Shown here: piece after piece, positions 20,038 through 31,160 of the stretch | Layout of the letters: every line of letters starts with the position of its first letter | Numbering within the stretch: the stretch's first letter is position 1 | Assembly: GCA_015680685.1 (NCBI GenBank) | Contig: MNCI01005559.1 | Location: forward strand, 75,221 to 111,840 | Reading direction: 5' to 3' | Length of the DNA stretch: 36,620 bases | Source: Gnetum montanum | Taxonomy: Eukaryota > Streptophyta > Gnetopsida > Gnetales > Gnetaceae | The notes under the pieces: generated by a model | The model's database searches: none | What the model saw: the letters and a program-made list of their open reading frames with translations, nothing else | What the model was told of the DNA's origin: nothing | Program-made: the position numbers and the translations under genes

Positions 20038-20169
20038 TGTTGACACAACCATATCAATGAGGCCCTATTGATGCAACCCTGTTGATGAAGCCCTATCAAC
20101 ACAAATGATGCATTGATGAGGCCTTGTCAACACATGCAATGATACATTGATGAAGCCCCATCAACATAG
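20038..20169. repeat. short inverted/tandem TTGATG...CATCAA repeats in U3 of LTR E
   Basis: About six copies of a 20-25-bp motif, TTGATGAAGCCCTATCAACA and variants, each with a TTGATG/ATCAA inverted pair, ending just before the TATA motif. Confidence 0.65.
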
Positions 20170-20183
20170 TATCTGTTTTGACC

Positions 20184-20191
20184 TATAAATA
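20184..20191 (+). promoter_or_regulatory. TATA motif of LTR E
   Basis: TATAAATA in GACCTATAAATACGTG, placed as expected for the LTR promoter. Confidence 0.5.
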
Positions 20192-20646
20192 CGTGTGCTC
20201 CCATCATGTATTGGCATTCTTTGGTCAATAGAGTAGCCAAACTCTTGTACTTTTATTTTGTAGTCTTAGAAAATAGTCAATGAGTGCCTGTAGTGTGGAT
20301 CTGAGTCAGTTGTATGATGTCTTATTCAAATGGCATTGTACCTAGACACATTCCATGAATGATAATAAGATCGAGATTTATTCTTATTCATTGCAGCACT
20401 TTGACTTAGATTAAATTTATTTTCCATGCAATTTACATTTCATGTACTTAGTTAATATTTATGTTTCCATGCATGTTAATGAATTGGTGGAATGAGCGTG
20501 ACTAATTTCAGTCATAAACACATATTTGCTTGATAATCTCAATAGTGTTATTGCTTGGTTTGCTCAATAGCATAGTGCCTGGTAATCCCAATAATGGATA
20601 CATGGGTCCAAGATGTGTACGGGAAGCTGGGCACAAACACTCATCA

Positions 20647-20964
20647 CCTGTAGGCTAGTTTAGGCTTTACTTTATGTTGCTAATTAGTTAAATAATTGAT
20701 TTCTTTATTTTCATTAGAAGTAGCCTAAGGCCGAAACAACATCAAGAATCATATGGCTTACTTTGTACTAAACTATACATGACAAAGCTACCACTAGTCC
20801 AAGTGGTAAGACAATGAACTACTATTAAAGCATAACATTCTAAATGCCACAACTAGTCTCATCCATAAAATTTGATTGGATTGTAAATGAATGCTTGTGA
20901 TTTGTATGGTTCAGCGTAGGGGGTACCTCACTACTCATCATCCTTCTAGTGCCAAAGGAAGAGT
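20647..20964. other. intergenic, nothing recognised
   Basis: Sequence right of LTR E. No ORF of note and no repeat match to the rest of the window was seen. Confidence 0.4.
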
Positions 20965-21115
20965 GTCAATGCATAGATTTTGGTCACACAACAATGCCCT
21001 TCAAAAACTTGTTTTAAGAGACTATTGTCTAAGGCATTTTCAATATGGGCATGAAAGCCCAAGAATAGTCTCAACTAGTGAGGACATCATGATGTTTAAC
21101 TTTTAACATTATGAC
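20965..21115 (+). repeat. fragment related to the LTR D/B family
   Basis: Shares with 26792, 28486 and 33215 the order GCATAGATTTTGG, AGAGACTATTGTCTA(A/G)GG, CAAGAATAGTCT and GATGTTT. Only about 150 bp align by eye, so it is a decayed fragment. Confidence 0.5.
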
Positions 21116-22040
21116 TTTGTTATGATTAATACACAAAAGTAAACATTTCATAGATATAAGCAAAGTGAAAATAAAGTAAGATGTGACGTAAACAATATGG
21201 TAAGAAACTTCAATACTTAATAACAAATAAAATATATTAAAGTAGTAGACAACAAAATGATAATGTCAATAAAAAGAAAGTATCAATCCTTATCAAAGTT
21301 TTGTAATAGCCAATAATACTTAGAAACAACCTTTAAAACCATAGACACTACCAATACAACAAAAGACAAATTAAGTAAGGACCACTTGGCTTTGAATAGA
21401 GTTTCGGATGTTATTTGCAAGATGGACTACTAGTTATACAATCTTGCCTGTAGAGACTTCCAATTGGTAAACTTCTTCTAACAAGTCTTTGTGCTGGGAT
21501 AGCTAAATTACTCGTAAGCTAGAGAAAAACTATTTATTAAGATACAACTCATAGTTTAGGTCCCCTTCTTCAACTTAAAGAGATCTAAATTGATCAAAGA
21601 AACAAAAAGAAGAGGGCAAGAATTAGAGGATGAGATTTTGACTTTAGCAAGGCTTGATAACAAATTTGGGTTGTGTACATCAATCTTTTTACATAAAGAA
21701 AACTAGATAGATGAAGAAATTCCAACTTCCCCATGTTTTCCCTACAAATTGATTCTTGCATTCATTCATTATTTATCAAAAAGCTCTTTTATTTGAAATT
21801 TAAAAGAAATTTTAACCCATCAAAGAATCAGCATCTTCTTTGTGATACTAAAATAAGCTTGGTCTTAGTTGTATAATTTTTTTTCTTTTTCTTCCAAGTT
21901 AAATGTTTGCTTATTTGTAATTTCTTTAAAAGGTAAGGAAACAATAATACTAGCAAAAGTTGCAAAATAACATTGAAAAATAAAAAATTTCCCCGTCATC
22001 TCTTTTCTTGGCCCGTTTCTCGCGTGCTGGCCTTCTAATC
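21116..22040. other. AT-rich region upstream of the receptor kinase gene
   Basis: No ORF or repeat recognised. The last 80 bp shift to a C/T-rich composition typical of a leader. No convincing TATA motif could be fixed at a useful distance. Confidence 0.4.
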
Positions 22041-22225
22041 GTGGCTGCTGTCACCAATCCAATCTTCTTTCATCCGCTCTTCTCTTCTCTGCCCTACTTC
22101 TTTTGCCATGCCTTTTCATCGTGAACCTGCCCTGCTGTCACCGATCCAATCTTCTGTCATCTGCTCTTCTCTTCTCTGCTCTGCTGGGGGTAATGGGTAT
22201 TGGGTATTGGACTTCTTTTGCCATG
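22027..22225 (+). repeat. imperfect direct duplication spanning the leader and start region
   Basis: The segment 22031-22110 (CCTTCTAATCGTGG, CTGCTGTCACC, ATCCAATCTTCT, CTCTTCTCTTCTCTGC, CTTCTTTTGCCATG) recurs at 22111-22225. The second copy has extra bases: a few near the start and about 28 bp (22190-22212) before CTTCTTTTGCCATGCC. Each copy therefore ends in an ATG (22108 and 22223). Confidence 0.75.
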
Positions 22226-22314
22226 CCTGCCTTCCAACCTCCGTTACTTGTATGTTTGCTTCTCTGTGTTTTTGCTTCTCTCGTGTGCGAAGGTTGCAAC
22301 GGGGTGTGCGGTAA
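22108..22314 (+). other. upstream ORF overlapping the receptor kinase start
   Basis: The ATG at 22108 is in a different frame from the kinase and opens 68 codons that end at 22314, 90 bp past the kinase ATG at 22223. If the transcript starts upstream of 22108, ribosomes would meet this ATG first and would need leaky scanning to reach the main start. The transcript start is unknown. The peptide itself resembles nothing known. Confidence 0.4.
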
Positions 22315-23000
22315 TCTGAATGTGGGGTACCCGTTTGGCATAGGGAACGAGGGCTGCGGAGATCCCGACTTTCAGATTTATGGTTGCGATGCTAATCCTT
22401 ATTTAATTTACAGTGGCTTGAATCTCTATGTTCGTTTTATGAATTTCCCTGTAGAACATTTTATAGAGGTTAGCTTAGAATCCTTAAATACGTGTGAAGG
22501 CCTTTCAAAGCTGAGTTCCTCAAATTTCAGTTCTGGATCATCCTTCTCTCTCACTGCCACGGCCGCTGCCGGGTTTCAGGAAATGCGGATTGCCTCCTGT
22601 CCTTTGAGCCTGTCCAACATCAGTCAGCGGTATACGAAATTAATCAAATTATGTAGTACGTGGTTTGTATCGTTTGAGAATGAATCACTCCCTGGTTGCC
22701 AAGATGAATTCTCGGTTTGGGTCCATTGGAAAGATCACCTGCTTTTCAACAGCTCTGGCAGCCCAACAAACTTTCTGGACTTATGGAGAAACCACGGTTT
22801 TGCGTTAACTTGGACCATCCAGCCTGACAGAGAAGCCAAATGCTATGAATGCCACCGGTACAAGGGCGGACAATGTGGTTACAATGCTTCAGACGTTGGC
22901 TTTATCTTTTCATGTGTCTCATCACCGTCCTCAGCAGAACCGTCACCGTCACCGTGGAGTGTAGGGAAATCAAATTCCTTAAAGAACCGTATTATTCGAG
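22223..23000 (+). CDS. receptor kinase exon 1: signal peptide and GUB_WAK ectodomain
   Basis: Residues 1-24 form a signal peptide (hydrophobic LLVCLLLCVFASLVC). The mature part starts CNGVCGNLNVGYPFGIGN, the conserved start of GUB_WAK_bind (galacturonan-binding WAK-type) domains, then CGDPDFQIYGCD. Paired cysteines continue to CYECHRYKGGQCGYN at residues about 207-221, matching the WAK-associated C-terminal module (CxxC...GGxCGY). Several N-X-S/T sites (NFS, NIS, NES, NSS, NAS) suit a glycosylated extracellular domain. A Ser/Pro-rich stalk (SSPSSAEPSPSPW) leads to the splice donor CGAG|GTAGAG. Family knowledge suggests cell-wall pectin binding; the real ligand cannot be read from sequence. 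Confidence 0.9.
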
Positions 23001-24828
23001 GTAGAGAGCAGATTACGTAACTTATTCTATTCTTCATTTTAGCAAATAATTGGCAGCCTTGAAAATGTGGAATTGTGGATTTCATTTTAAAAGAATTACC
23101 GTCTTCATGTCTATGAAGTTACGGGTATCATACTTTCATTTTAAACTACTTAGTATTTACAGGGGAACTTTTAAAAATAGGGAAATTCCATTTTCTTTCT
23201 GGATGCCATGTTCTTCAATACGATCTTACTCATTTTCTTTTATCCGTTTATTGTTATGCTTCATCGATTGCCTTTAAACTTTTGCGAACAGTGCGTTTCA
23301 GATTCCGAATTGCATTTTTAGTTTTTTACGAACCTTTACTTTAACATAGGTCTGCCTTTTCTTCATATTTGGAACTTAGAACATACATGTATCACTGTAT
23401 ATAAAAAATGACAGCTATTTCTGAAGAAATTTCTTTCTAAACTCAATTTTCTTAAGAATATACAATGAGAGTTTACTTATAGCGGTATTTTTAATTTCTT
23501 AAAAATATTTACGGCTATTCTCAGTTTTTCACGATGGACCATTGTATCTTCATGCCATTCCGAAACTTATGAAGCATAGATCTAACTGTGGGAACAGTAT
23601 TTAGTGCATCTGATGGGTTTTGCCTTGACATAATACATTTCCAGAGGTAGGAGCAGCTGCGGCATTGATGATAACCCTAGCATTATTGGTTTTAATACGG
23701 AGGCATCGTCATAGGCAACATCAACAACGAAAGGAACCGCTGCTCTCAAAGTTAAAATCTCTTTCACATCTCCCGGTGTTTTCTCAAAAAGAACTAAGCC
23801 TCGCCACCGATAATTTTTCGGACAAAAACAAGATTGGCAGCGGAGGTTTTGGTGCAGTGTATAAAGGAACACTCCGAGATCGGAGAAATGTTGCCGTGAA
23901 ACGACTTCACCGGAAACACAGCACAGCTGCTGCCATGGATGGATTTCTAAATGAGGCCACAATCTTCTGCCAAATCCAGCATCCCAATATTGTAAGACTT
24001 TACGGCTGCAGTGACCCACATGCCTCGTGTCGTCATGAATATTTCCTTCTGGTGTTTGAGTACATCTGCAGCGGTACTTTGGCGGATCATTTGTATGGCT
24101 CGAAAAGACTAGAGATGAAACTGAGGTGGCATATTAGAATGAGGATCGCTCTTCAAACTGCAGAAGCATTGGCATTTCTGCACTCCATGAATCCGGCTCT
24201 CCTGCACAGGGATGTGAAATCATCTAACATATTACTAGATGGTCACATGGATGCGAAACTTGCCGACTTCGGCATTTGCAGGGCCATTGGCACTGAGGTT
24301 AGCCATCTGACCACGGCTCCACAGGGGACTCCGGGGTACCTTGATCCTCATTATTTTGAATGCTTTCAGCTCACACATAAATCCGATGTTTACAGTTTCG
24401 GCGTGGTTCTGTTGGAGATTGTGTCGGGTCTAAAAGCTGTAGATTTGAGTCGAAGTCCTGAGCAAGTCAACTTGGTGGCTTTTGCAAAATCTAAGTATCT
24501 CAACGGAGGTTACCTTGCGCTCAAGGATCTGATGGATCCTCATATCCTCTTGGCAGAAATGGAAATGCAGAGGGATTTTGAGATTCAAACAATGGCTACG
24601 CAGGTTGCTTTGTTGGCCTGTACATGCGTTGCATCGGATCCAGATCAGAGGCCTTCAATGACACAAGTCGCAAATTTGCTCCAACTGTGGATTTGCCGGG
24701 GTCACAATTCGCCGACGGAATCGCTGGAGTCCATCCCTTGTTGCAACGTTGACAGAGAAGCAATGTGCGGAGATGATCTGTCTCCTTCGATAGCAAGCTG
24801 GGAAACAAGTTCTCCAACACCGCGTTGA
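22223..24828 (+). CDS. LRK10L/WAK-like receptor Ser/Thr kinase, two coding exons
   Basis: Plasma-membrane receptor kinase of the LRK10L (leaf rust 10 disease-resistance locus receptor-like kinase) group. The family is thought to sense cell-wall or pathogen cues outside and signal through the kinase inside. Coding exons 22223-23000 and 23645-24828 join into 1,962 bases including the stop, 653 residues, normal for the family. The splice is GT-AG, phase 1. Only the splice restores the membrane helix and joins ectodomain to kinase in one frame without stops. The start is set at 22223 because this Met begins a classic signal peptide; an in-frame ATG at 22193 would add 10 residues. The frame stays open upstream to 22103, but that codon is TTG, not ATG. 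It is the only gene here with all expected domains. No mutation of an essential residue is seen. The exact subgroup is inferred. Confidence 0.92.
23001..23644 (+). other. phase-1 intron of the receptor kinase gene
   Basis: 644 bp, starts GTAGAG and ends ATTTCCAG. It splits a Glu codon (G|AG). AT-rich compared with the exons. Open frames inside it are chance. Confidence 0.9.
23645..24828 (+). CDS. receptor kinase exon 2: transmembrane helix and RD kinase
   Basis: Begins VGAAAALMITLALLVLI, one membrane helix, then a basic stop-transfer RRHRHR and a juxtamembrane segment FSQKELSLATDNFSDKNKIG. Kinase motifs (full-protein numbering): glycine loop IGSGGFGAVYKG 323-334, catalytic Lys in NVAVK 345, helix-C Glu 363, HRDVKSSN 447-454 (Asp 449), DFG 467-469, GTPGYLDP 487-494, DVYSFGVVLLEI from 507, and DPDQRPSM near the C-end. 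The Arg before the catalytic Asp marks an RD kinase, which is normally activated by activation-loop phosphorylation. The tail after the kinase is short and Ser/Thr-rich. All key residues are present, so the kinase is predicted active. Confidence 0.95.
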
Positions 24829-25078
24829 CCAATAGACAGCGCGTCCGCACTTGATTTTGTTCAATTCCATGTGGAACCATTTTAATTGTTGCGAAATTTC
24901 CACCTTAGTCTCATTCCTAAACGCATATTGGAGCATGGTCGGAATTTGCCTCTTTTTCGGGGTGTTTACAACCTTTGAATAATTGAAACATGGCATACTT
25001 CAAGTTATAACTCAATGTTAACCAGTAAAATTGCATGTGTAACTTAAATTACCATGACAAAACTCTTTTTCTAAGATA

Positions 25079-25084
25079 AATAAA
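25079..25084 (+). terminator. possible poly(A) signal of the receptor kinase gene
   Basis: AATAAA lies about 250 bases after the stop codon. Plant signals are loose, so this is only a candidate. Confidence 0.35.
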
Positions 25085-26791
25085 GATGACATAGTATTAA
25101 AGATGTAATTAAAAGTTTCTTCTCAATAAAAGTATAAAAAATAATTAATTCTTTAAAAAAGATAAATTTTAATTATGTGTTAGCATATTTTGACAATTAG
25201 AATCCTATATATGAGATTCTACAATAAGAGGACTCCAGTGATTGACTCACTTAAGTTGTAAGAAAGTTCCATATAAATTATGTATCCAAAAGTATAATAA
25301 TAAAAGGAGGGGTGTGTCTCGGATCCCAAAAAGAAGTTTTAATAAGAAAAGGAGTGTCAAATACATAAACCACATTAAGTCACGAAGACAGAAATATGGA
25401 AAACTAAGAACACTGGGGATGAAACTCTAGGAAACATCCTCATAAATAACTATTCACAAAAGGGAGAAACCTAATATGGGGATGACCAACCACCAACCAG
25501 CCTGCTTGTTACAAGAGAGAGTGGCAAAAATTTGGATGAGGCTGATAACACTCGATAAAAGGCAGAGAGAACCTCGTACAAAGACTATAGTCAGAATATC
25601 TACAATTTTTCCTACATTGTTAGATGACATTTATTAGAATAATCAATCTTTGAAAGAGAACATTATATCTACACTTCCAAATGTAATAAAGAGTAATAAG
25701 CCTAATGACTTTCCATAGAAATTTAAAATTAGTAGAAGTTGTGCCCAAAAGGCCAAATATAACATCATCTTGAGATAGCTTGCATGTTGGAATTACTTTA
25801 AAAATGTAACTTTAAAAAATAATATTAATTTTTATTGTTTAATATTTTAGCATAAGTAATCATTTTATTTATGTTTAATTGTCTTGGTTGATGGCAGGAT
25901 CATGTCTTTCAACAAAAATAGTTTACCTTATATGTACATTGCAAAATGCATGAGTGATTTTTTAAATTGTGATTACTCGTCGATGCCAACTTTGAATGTG
26001 ACTTCGAGCCTCCTTGAGTCGCCAAGCAAACTTTCCCAAATTTTCTCCATTTCTTGCATGTAACCCTCCAAAATAAGGTCAATTTTGATCCACCTTGTCT
26101 AAATGGTTTTTACAAAACGTCAAAGAAAAAAGGAAAATTAAGTTGGAAAAACAACCAAAATAGAAACATAAACCCTATACCCTAAGAACTTGGAATCCTA
26201 AACCTGAACTTTGAACCCTAAGAACTTAGAACCCTGAAATCCTAAACATGAAAGCATACCACAATCTATGGATAAATAGAAGGAACAATTCATTATGGGG
26301 TTGCACATTTTAACAAGTTGCTAAAAATATATTTATATTTGCATTCATGGAAATGTTGTATCTTAGAATTTTGATTATTAAAGATCTACTATATTTTTTT
26401 GGGTTTCATGGCCTTCTTTTGTGATTGTCTCTATATTGCAGACTTGGAATTTTTTTTGGGTTCAAGCATCATCCATCTATGTCATAGATTTATTGCAACT
26501 TTTTAAATTTAGGTTCCAACTTCTTCATGTCCTTATGTTTTTTTTTTAAATTATATTTATTTTTTAGTATATGCTAATAGCTTTTTGGGCCATCATTCGA
26601 ATCATTGAGTTTTTTCAAGTTACTTCCCAACTTAAATGGAGTATTTTCTAAGTTACTTCCCAATCCAAATGAAGTATGTTCCCAAAATTTTAATCATTTA
26701 ATCTAAGTTTAAGAGAATAAAAATGATTTGTGTTTTCTCATGAAGATGTGAATTGCTAGCAAAATGGTATTCACATGGCTCTAATTTTTAT
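25085..26791. other. intergenic, no gene recognised
   Basis: AT-rich. The only open frame of note, 25242-25430, is Lys/Arg-rich and unlike known proteins. Contains the telomere-like patch at 26168-26248. Confidence 0.5.
26168..26248 (-). repeat. degenerate telomere-like CCCTAA motifs
   Basis: Within about 80 bp: AAACCCTATACCCTAAG, AATCCTAAACC, AACCCTAAGAAC, AACCCTGAAATCCTAAAC. Spaced variants of the plant telomere repeat, too imperfect for a true telomere tract. Confidence 0.5.
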
Positions 26792-28083
26792 TGATGTGTA
26801 AATTTTGGACACATCAACAGTTGGAAAACCTTGTTTAGGGAGACTATTGTCTAGGGTGCCTCCTGTATAGCTACGAGAACCCAAGAATAGTCTAAGCTGA
26901 AAGGGCAATGTGGTGTTTAATAAACGTGACGTTCAAGATGCCAGTAAATCAAATGATTTTAATATGTAACAGAAAATAGTAGCCCAAAAAAATTTAATAG
27001 GAAAATAATTGTTTGTTTTAAAATGTTAACAAAGGTACTACATTATTGAAACGTGGGGAGAAAAGCATGGAATAACTTATACAAAGAACAAGCAGAGTTT
27101 TTAAAAGAAACACAAGCCCTATGCAATAGAGACCATAGTTCAGTTATAGAAATTTTAAAAGTGACGAAATGAAACAATGACTAACAAGCACAAATTAAAC
27201 AACTTTTAGTGGCTCTGGCTAAGCTAAGGTTGTCATCGTCAGTTGCTGATGTGCACTACCTCGAACATCACATCATTGTTTGTGCTTGCGCCACTGATTA
27301 TAGATGCATGCTACTGTTGGGCTACTAGCACCATGTGCACTACTACTATTACTACCTATAGTTGACTATGCACCTTTGGCTATAGTTGCTAACGTGCTAC
27401 CTACAACCATTGTAAGCTTGTTGTTGCCACCTAGAGAGAGAGGGAGAGGCCCCTACTATCCTCCATCAGTTGGCATACCTGCCACATGCCTACTACTATC
27501 ATCGATGTTAACATGCACCACCTACCACCATCCATAGTTGCAGATGCATTGTTTGTAGCTATTGTTCATAGTCAACACATCCCACTTGCCACCATTACTA
27601 AACTGACGTGTTGGGCACTCATAGCTGCTAACCGTTGTTGATCACACCACATGTTGTCAACCATTCACAGATGTCCTTTGCCTATAGGGAAAAGGGGAGG
27701 CTCCTAGATCTACCCCCTCCAAAGAAAGAGGTGCCTACTTTTATAGGTTGTTCCTTGCCAGTGTTAAGTGCCCACATCACCTCCTCACCAACGTCTACAC
27801 ATTGCCACTTCCACCAATTATATCCACCACTATTAGTTACATCCATCACATTCTACTACCCCTGATATCGTGTTCTCCACCTCTACATCTCAATGAGATA
27901 TCAAACTTATATTGATAGGATTGATAGAAGGTAGATTGGTTGCTTTTTTATTTTTTTATAATTAGTAATTGGTTTTAAAATTTTATTACGCCTATAATTT
28001 TTTGAATCTATTGGACAATATAAATGTATATACTATTGTTAATCATGGCCCTGTGCCTAGCATGGGTGATGTTGGCATCAACA
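26792..28083 (-). mobile_element. LTR D (3' LTR of a - strand element)
   Basis: On the + strand it starts TTGATGTGTAAATTTTGGAC and ends GTTGGCATCAACA, giving TG...CA-type ends on either strand. It is followed by CTTAGCCCCCAAACTAG, a polypurine tract on the - strand. Its first part shares AGACTATTGTCTAGGGTGCC and AAGAATAGTCTAAG with the LTRs of element B. The middle is low-complexity, rich in CTACTAC and CCACC. About 1.29 kb. No partner LTR is seen. Confidence 0.6.
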
Positions 28084-28100
28084 CTTAGCCCCCAAACTAG
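28084..28100 (-). other. polypurine tract next to LTR D
   Basis: - strand CTAGTTTGGGGGCTAAG directly before the LTR start TGTTGATGCC. Confidence 0.6.
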
Positions 28101-28485
28101 AAATTGCATGCAAGTGCAAGGAATTGCAAAACCATAGAAATATTAAAAGAAGATGCAAAAGACAGAATATTGAAAAGATCATAAAACACGAACAAATTAA
28201 AATTGAAATCAAATGATACTAATCTAAAAATGATTAAAATAACTATATAATCAAGAGAGAACTAGATGTGGGCCACCTTTACCACACCATCTTATTTAAT
28301 CAAGATCAAAACATATACTCTTTATAAATCATAACTTCAACTACATAGATACATATATATACATATAATTAAAATATATAATTAAGATCACATTCCAATC
28401 TTCTCACAAGGTAAAAGTAAAAAGTATGTGGGCCACTTTGAGCACAAGACTTAGACTAACTTAATGAAGAGGATAAGCTTATTGT
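28101..28485. other. interior remnant of element D, cut by element B
   Basis: Non-coding AT-rich sequence between the PPT of D and the left LTR of B. No ORFs of interest. The rest of D lies outside the window or is lost. Confidence 0.4.
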
Positions 28486-29395
28486 TGATGCATAAATGTT
28501 GGGCACATCAACACCTAGGAAAAACTTATTTGAGAAGACTATTGCCTAGGGCACCTCCTATATGGATATAAAAACTTGGGAATAGTCTTAGCTAGAGAAG
28601 GATATGTGATGTTTTAAAATAGTAAATCAAACTAGAAAATCGGGGGAATTTGAATTAAACAATAGTCTTGCAAGTCTTAATGAAAATATAGTAACTAGTG
28701 AATTTAAAATTTTCCATAGTCCCTTGTTATTATTGTTGGTCCGTTGTTGCCAATGGTGCTCACTACTAGGCAAGAAATCCTCGATTGCTACTGCTGAGAG
28801 GGAGACCTACCGCATGTTGCTTCTATCCCATGCAAGGTATTTTCTAGAGCTACTTCCACCATCATGTGGAAAAGGAAGGGAGGAGAAAGGCCATTGTTGT
28901 TGGAAAAAGGGAGGTTAGGGTGATAATTGTTGTTGGACCCCATCACACTTAAGAATTTATTACATTGCCAATGAATATGATCCTTATTTCCTTTTTTTTC
29001 TTTTTTTGAGAAAACTTTGCTCATGATGTACTTCATTCTTAAGGTAGAAATCCTAATACAAGTTTGGCTAATTAGCTACATTGCCATAGAACATAGTCCT
29101 TTCAAATTTTTTCTCATGGTGCAGTTCAAGCCTCATGTATTTGCCTATAATTACAATCTGATGGCATCATAGCAGGTCTCTTGGGTGGCTAAGGGTTCAC
29201 AAGTGGAGGTAAAAACACTTTACCCTATGGTACATAAGGTATACTTGGATCATTACACTTGAGGGTTGAGGCTTATGAAAGGAAAAATGACATTTTCCAT
29301 GGTTACCTAGTGATTTTGGCTAATCATTCTTCAACATCATCTATCCTACACTTCCATGATCATGATGATAACATGATAAGTTAGCATAAATGTCA
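28486..29395 (-). mobile_element. 3' LTR of element B
   Basis: + strand ends TGATGCATAAATG and AGCATAAATGTCA, followed by TCCCCCATAATCC, the PPT read on the - strand as GGATTATGGGGGA. A shorter alternative end at about 28949 (CCCCATCA) is possible but lacks a good PPT. Confidence 0.6.
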
Positions 29396-29408
29396 TCCCC
29401 CATAATCC
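29396..29408 (-). other. polypurine tract of element B
   Basis: - strand GGATTATGGGGGA immediately before the 3' LTR start TGACATTTATGC. Confidence 0.5.
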
Positions 29409-29769
29409 AACATAAAAATAAAACTAAAACCTTGAAAAAGACTGGGAAGATTTATAGCATTATTGAAATCTATAATATAAAGGATATTTTATGTAATAGT
29501 AATAAGATATATTATATAAAAAATTATACTTACATTATTTTCCAATTGTGTTATAATGACCCATCGTCCAGTAACTCAAATGATCATAATGATTATCAAA
29601 ATCATATGAAAAGCACAAAGCTAATATGCTAAGAAAGAGATGATGAAATGTAAAGAAAATATGCAAATGCAACTATATATAAATGAAATGCATGACAAGG
29701 GGAAAGAAAACATGCAACTAAGCATCTACCAAGTATCCAAGTGCGACACATGAGTAGAAATGCTTCAAA

Positions 29770-30155
29770 TAAAATGCATTAAAGCTCCTATGTAATTTAT
29801 GTCCTTGCACATTAGTAATTTTGTACACATTGGGGCCAATGATATTTGTAATTTGGAATGGACCTGACCACATAGGAGAAAAATTAGTTTGAGGACTAGT
29901 TTGACCAAATGCTCTATCTCTTTTTAATACTAGATCTCCTATTTTAAAGATTTTACCTATATGTTTCTTATCAAGCCATCATTTAATAATTTTTCTATCA
30001 TTAAGATTACAAAAATCAAGACATGATCATAATTTTCTTATTTGTTTTCTATTAGGCACTAAATTTGAGTGTTTCATAAGATGAATAATTTTATATCCAA
30101 GAAGTTCATCAAGATTTATTTTCATATAAGTTTCAATCTTAGGTATAATAGGTCA
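29770..30155 (-). pseudogene. integrase C-terminal domain remnant of element B
   Basis: - strand frame reads KIFKIGDLVLKRDRAFGQ, then NFSPMWSGPFQITNIIGPNV, YKITNVQGHKL and HRSFNAFYLK. This is the GDLVLK...WSGPF...VYK pattern of the gypsy integrase C-terminal (SH3-like) domain. Three in-frame TGA stops (one at 30155-30153) interrupt it; at least two fit CGA to TGA. The zinc-binding HHCC and DDE core that should come first are absent. The frame is the same as that of the protease region. Confidence 0.7.
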
Positions 30156-31160
30156 AGGTCTTTGTAAGTTATCAGATGTAGCTTCTCTAGGAACATGTTC
30201 AATGGATTCATTGTCAAAATTTAGCACACCTTCTAATGTTTTGATGGTTAGGATCTCATTTAGATCTTTGTCCTTTCTTAAAGGTGGTAGGTCATCTAGA
30301 AGAAATTCCTTTCCATTATGTTGATGATGAGGCAAAGTATCTTCATAGATTTCTTCATATTTTCTAGAATTTTGATAGGGTTGGATGGAATCTGTATGAG
30401 GAAAAGGATTTATTTTTGTAATTTCAGTCACATGGTCATTTATAACATGTTTGCCATACTCAACATCAATAACTTCAATATAAAGGTTAGTGTTTTTATT
30501 TTCCAAAGATTGATTTTGCTAATCGAAGCTTGTAACTACATGTTTATAGAAAGGCTCTCTTGGTATGACCATGTATTTAGATTCTCCTTTGATAGGGATT
30601 AGTAGTTCTAAGAAATATGACCTAAAGAAGCCCCCAAACTTGGCTTCAAAAGTCCTAGATAAGAGCACACCATAAGTGGATGACATATCAACTACTAAGA
30701 TATTCATATAACATATAAATGTAGGGTATTATTTAAGTTGTACTTTCACTCCTTTTAATTACCCTACTATAGGTACGACAGACCCATCGAGTTGTATCAT
30801 ACTTCTTGTTTGTACTAGCATCCATGCTCCTAAGATTCTACATACCTCGAGTGGTATGACACTAACAGTTACATCAAAATCCATTAAACAATTATGAATG
30901 TTCTTTCTTAAAATAGTCAAAGCTTTTAGGAAAGGAGGTTGCTTTTTCTTTCTCATCATGGAATTTTTTGCATTTTGTACTGATAATGTGTTAAGACTTT
31001 CTGCAAAGTAAACTTGCCTTTTGAGGGTTGGAGATCTTCCTTTATTAGTTTTCATTCTATGAATTATCTCTTGGATCACATCTTTCATTTTTTTAAATTG
31101 TAGAAGATCGTACATTGAAATGTTAACTTTAATTTTCTTCAAATCCTCAACTAGATTATA
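30153..31160 (-). pseudogene. protease region and linker of element B
   Basis: Open frames 31142-30759, 30707-30519 and 30506-30153 share one phase. The first has NCLMDFDVTVSVIPLEVCRI, a gypsy retropepsin block in which the active D-S/T-G has become D-F-D, then RSMIQLDGSVVPIVG. The second has DMSSTYGVLLSRTFEAKFGG, the later protease segment (A/V-Y-x-x-L-L-G/S-R). The third is an acidic linker of the kind found between protease and polymerase. Catalysis would be lost. The whole is interrupted by stops. Confidence 0.75.

Larger units (their letters stand above)
19975..20646 (+). mobile_element. 3' LTR of element E
   Basis: Starts TAATGAAGC after the PPT (a TG to TA change at the edge is likely) and ends AACACTCATCA, like the CATCA end of the A family. 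TATAAATA at 20184-20191 gives a U3 of about 210 bp. No primer site follows, as expected of a 3' LTR. The left LTR is not seen. Confidence 0.6.

Noticed and set aside
22103-22222. Extended N-terminus of the receptor kinase from 22103
   Set aside because: The codon at 22103 is TTG. The first in-frame ATGs are 22193 and 22223, and only 22223 gives a compact signal peptide.
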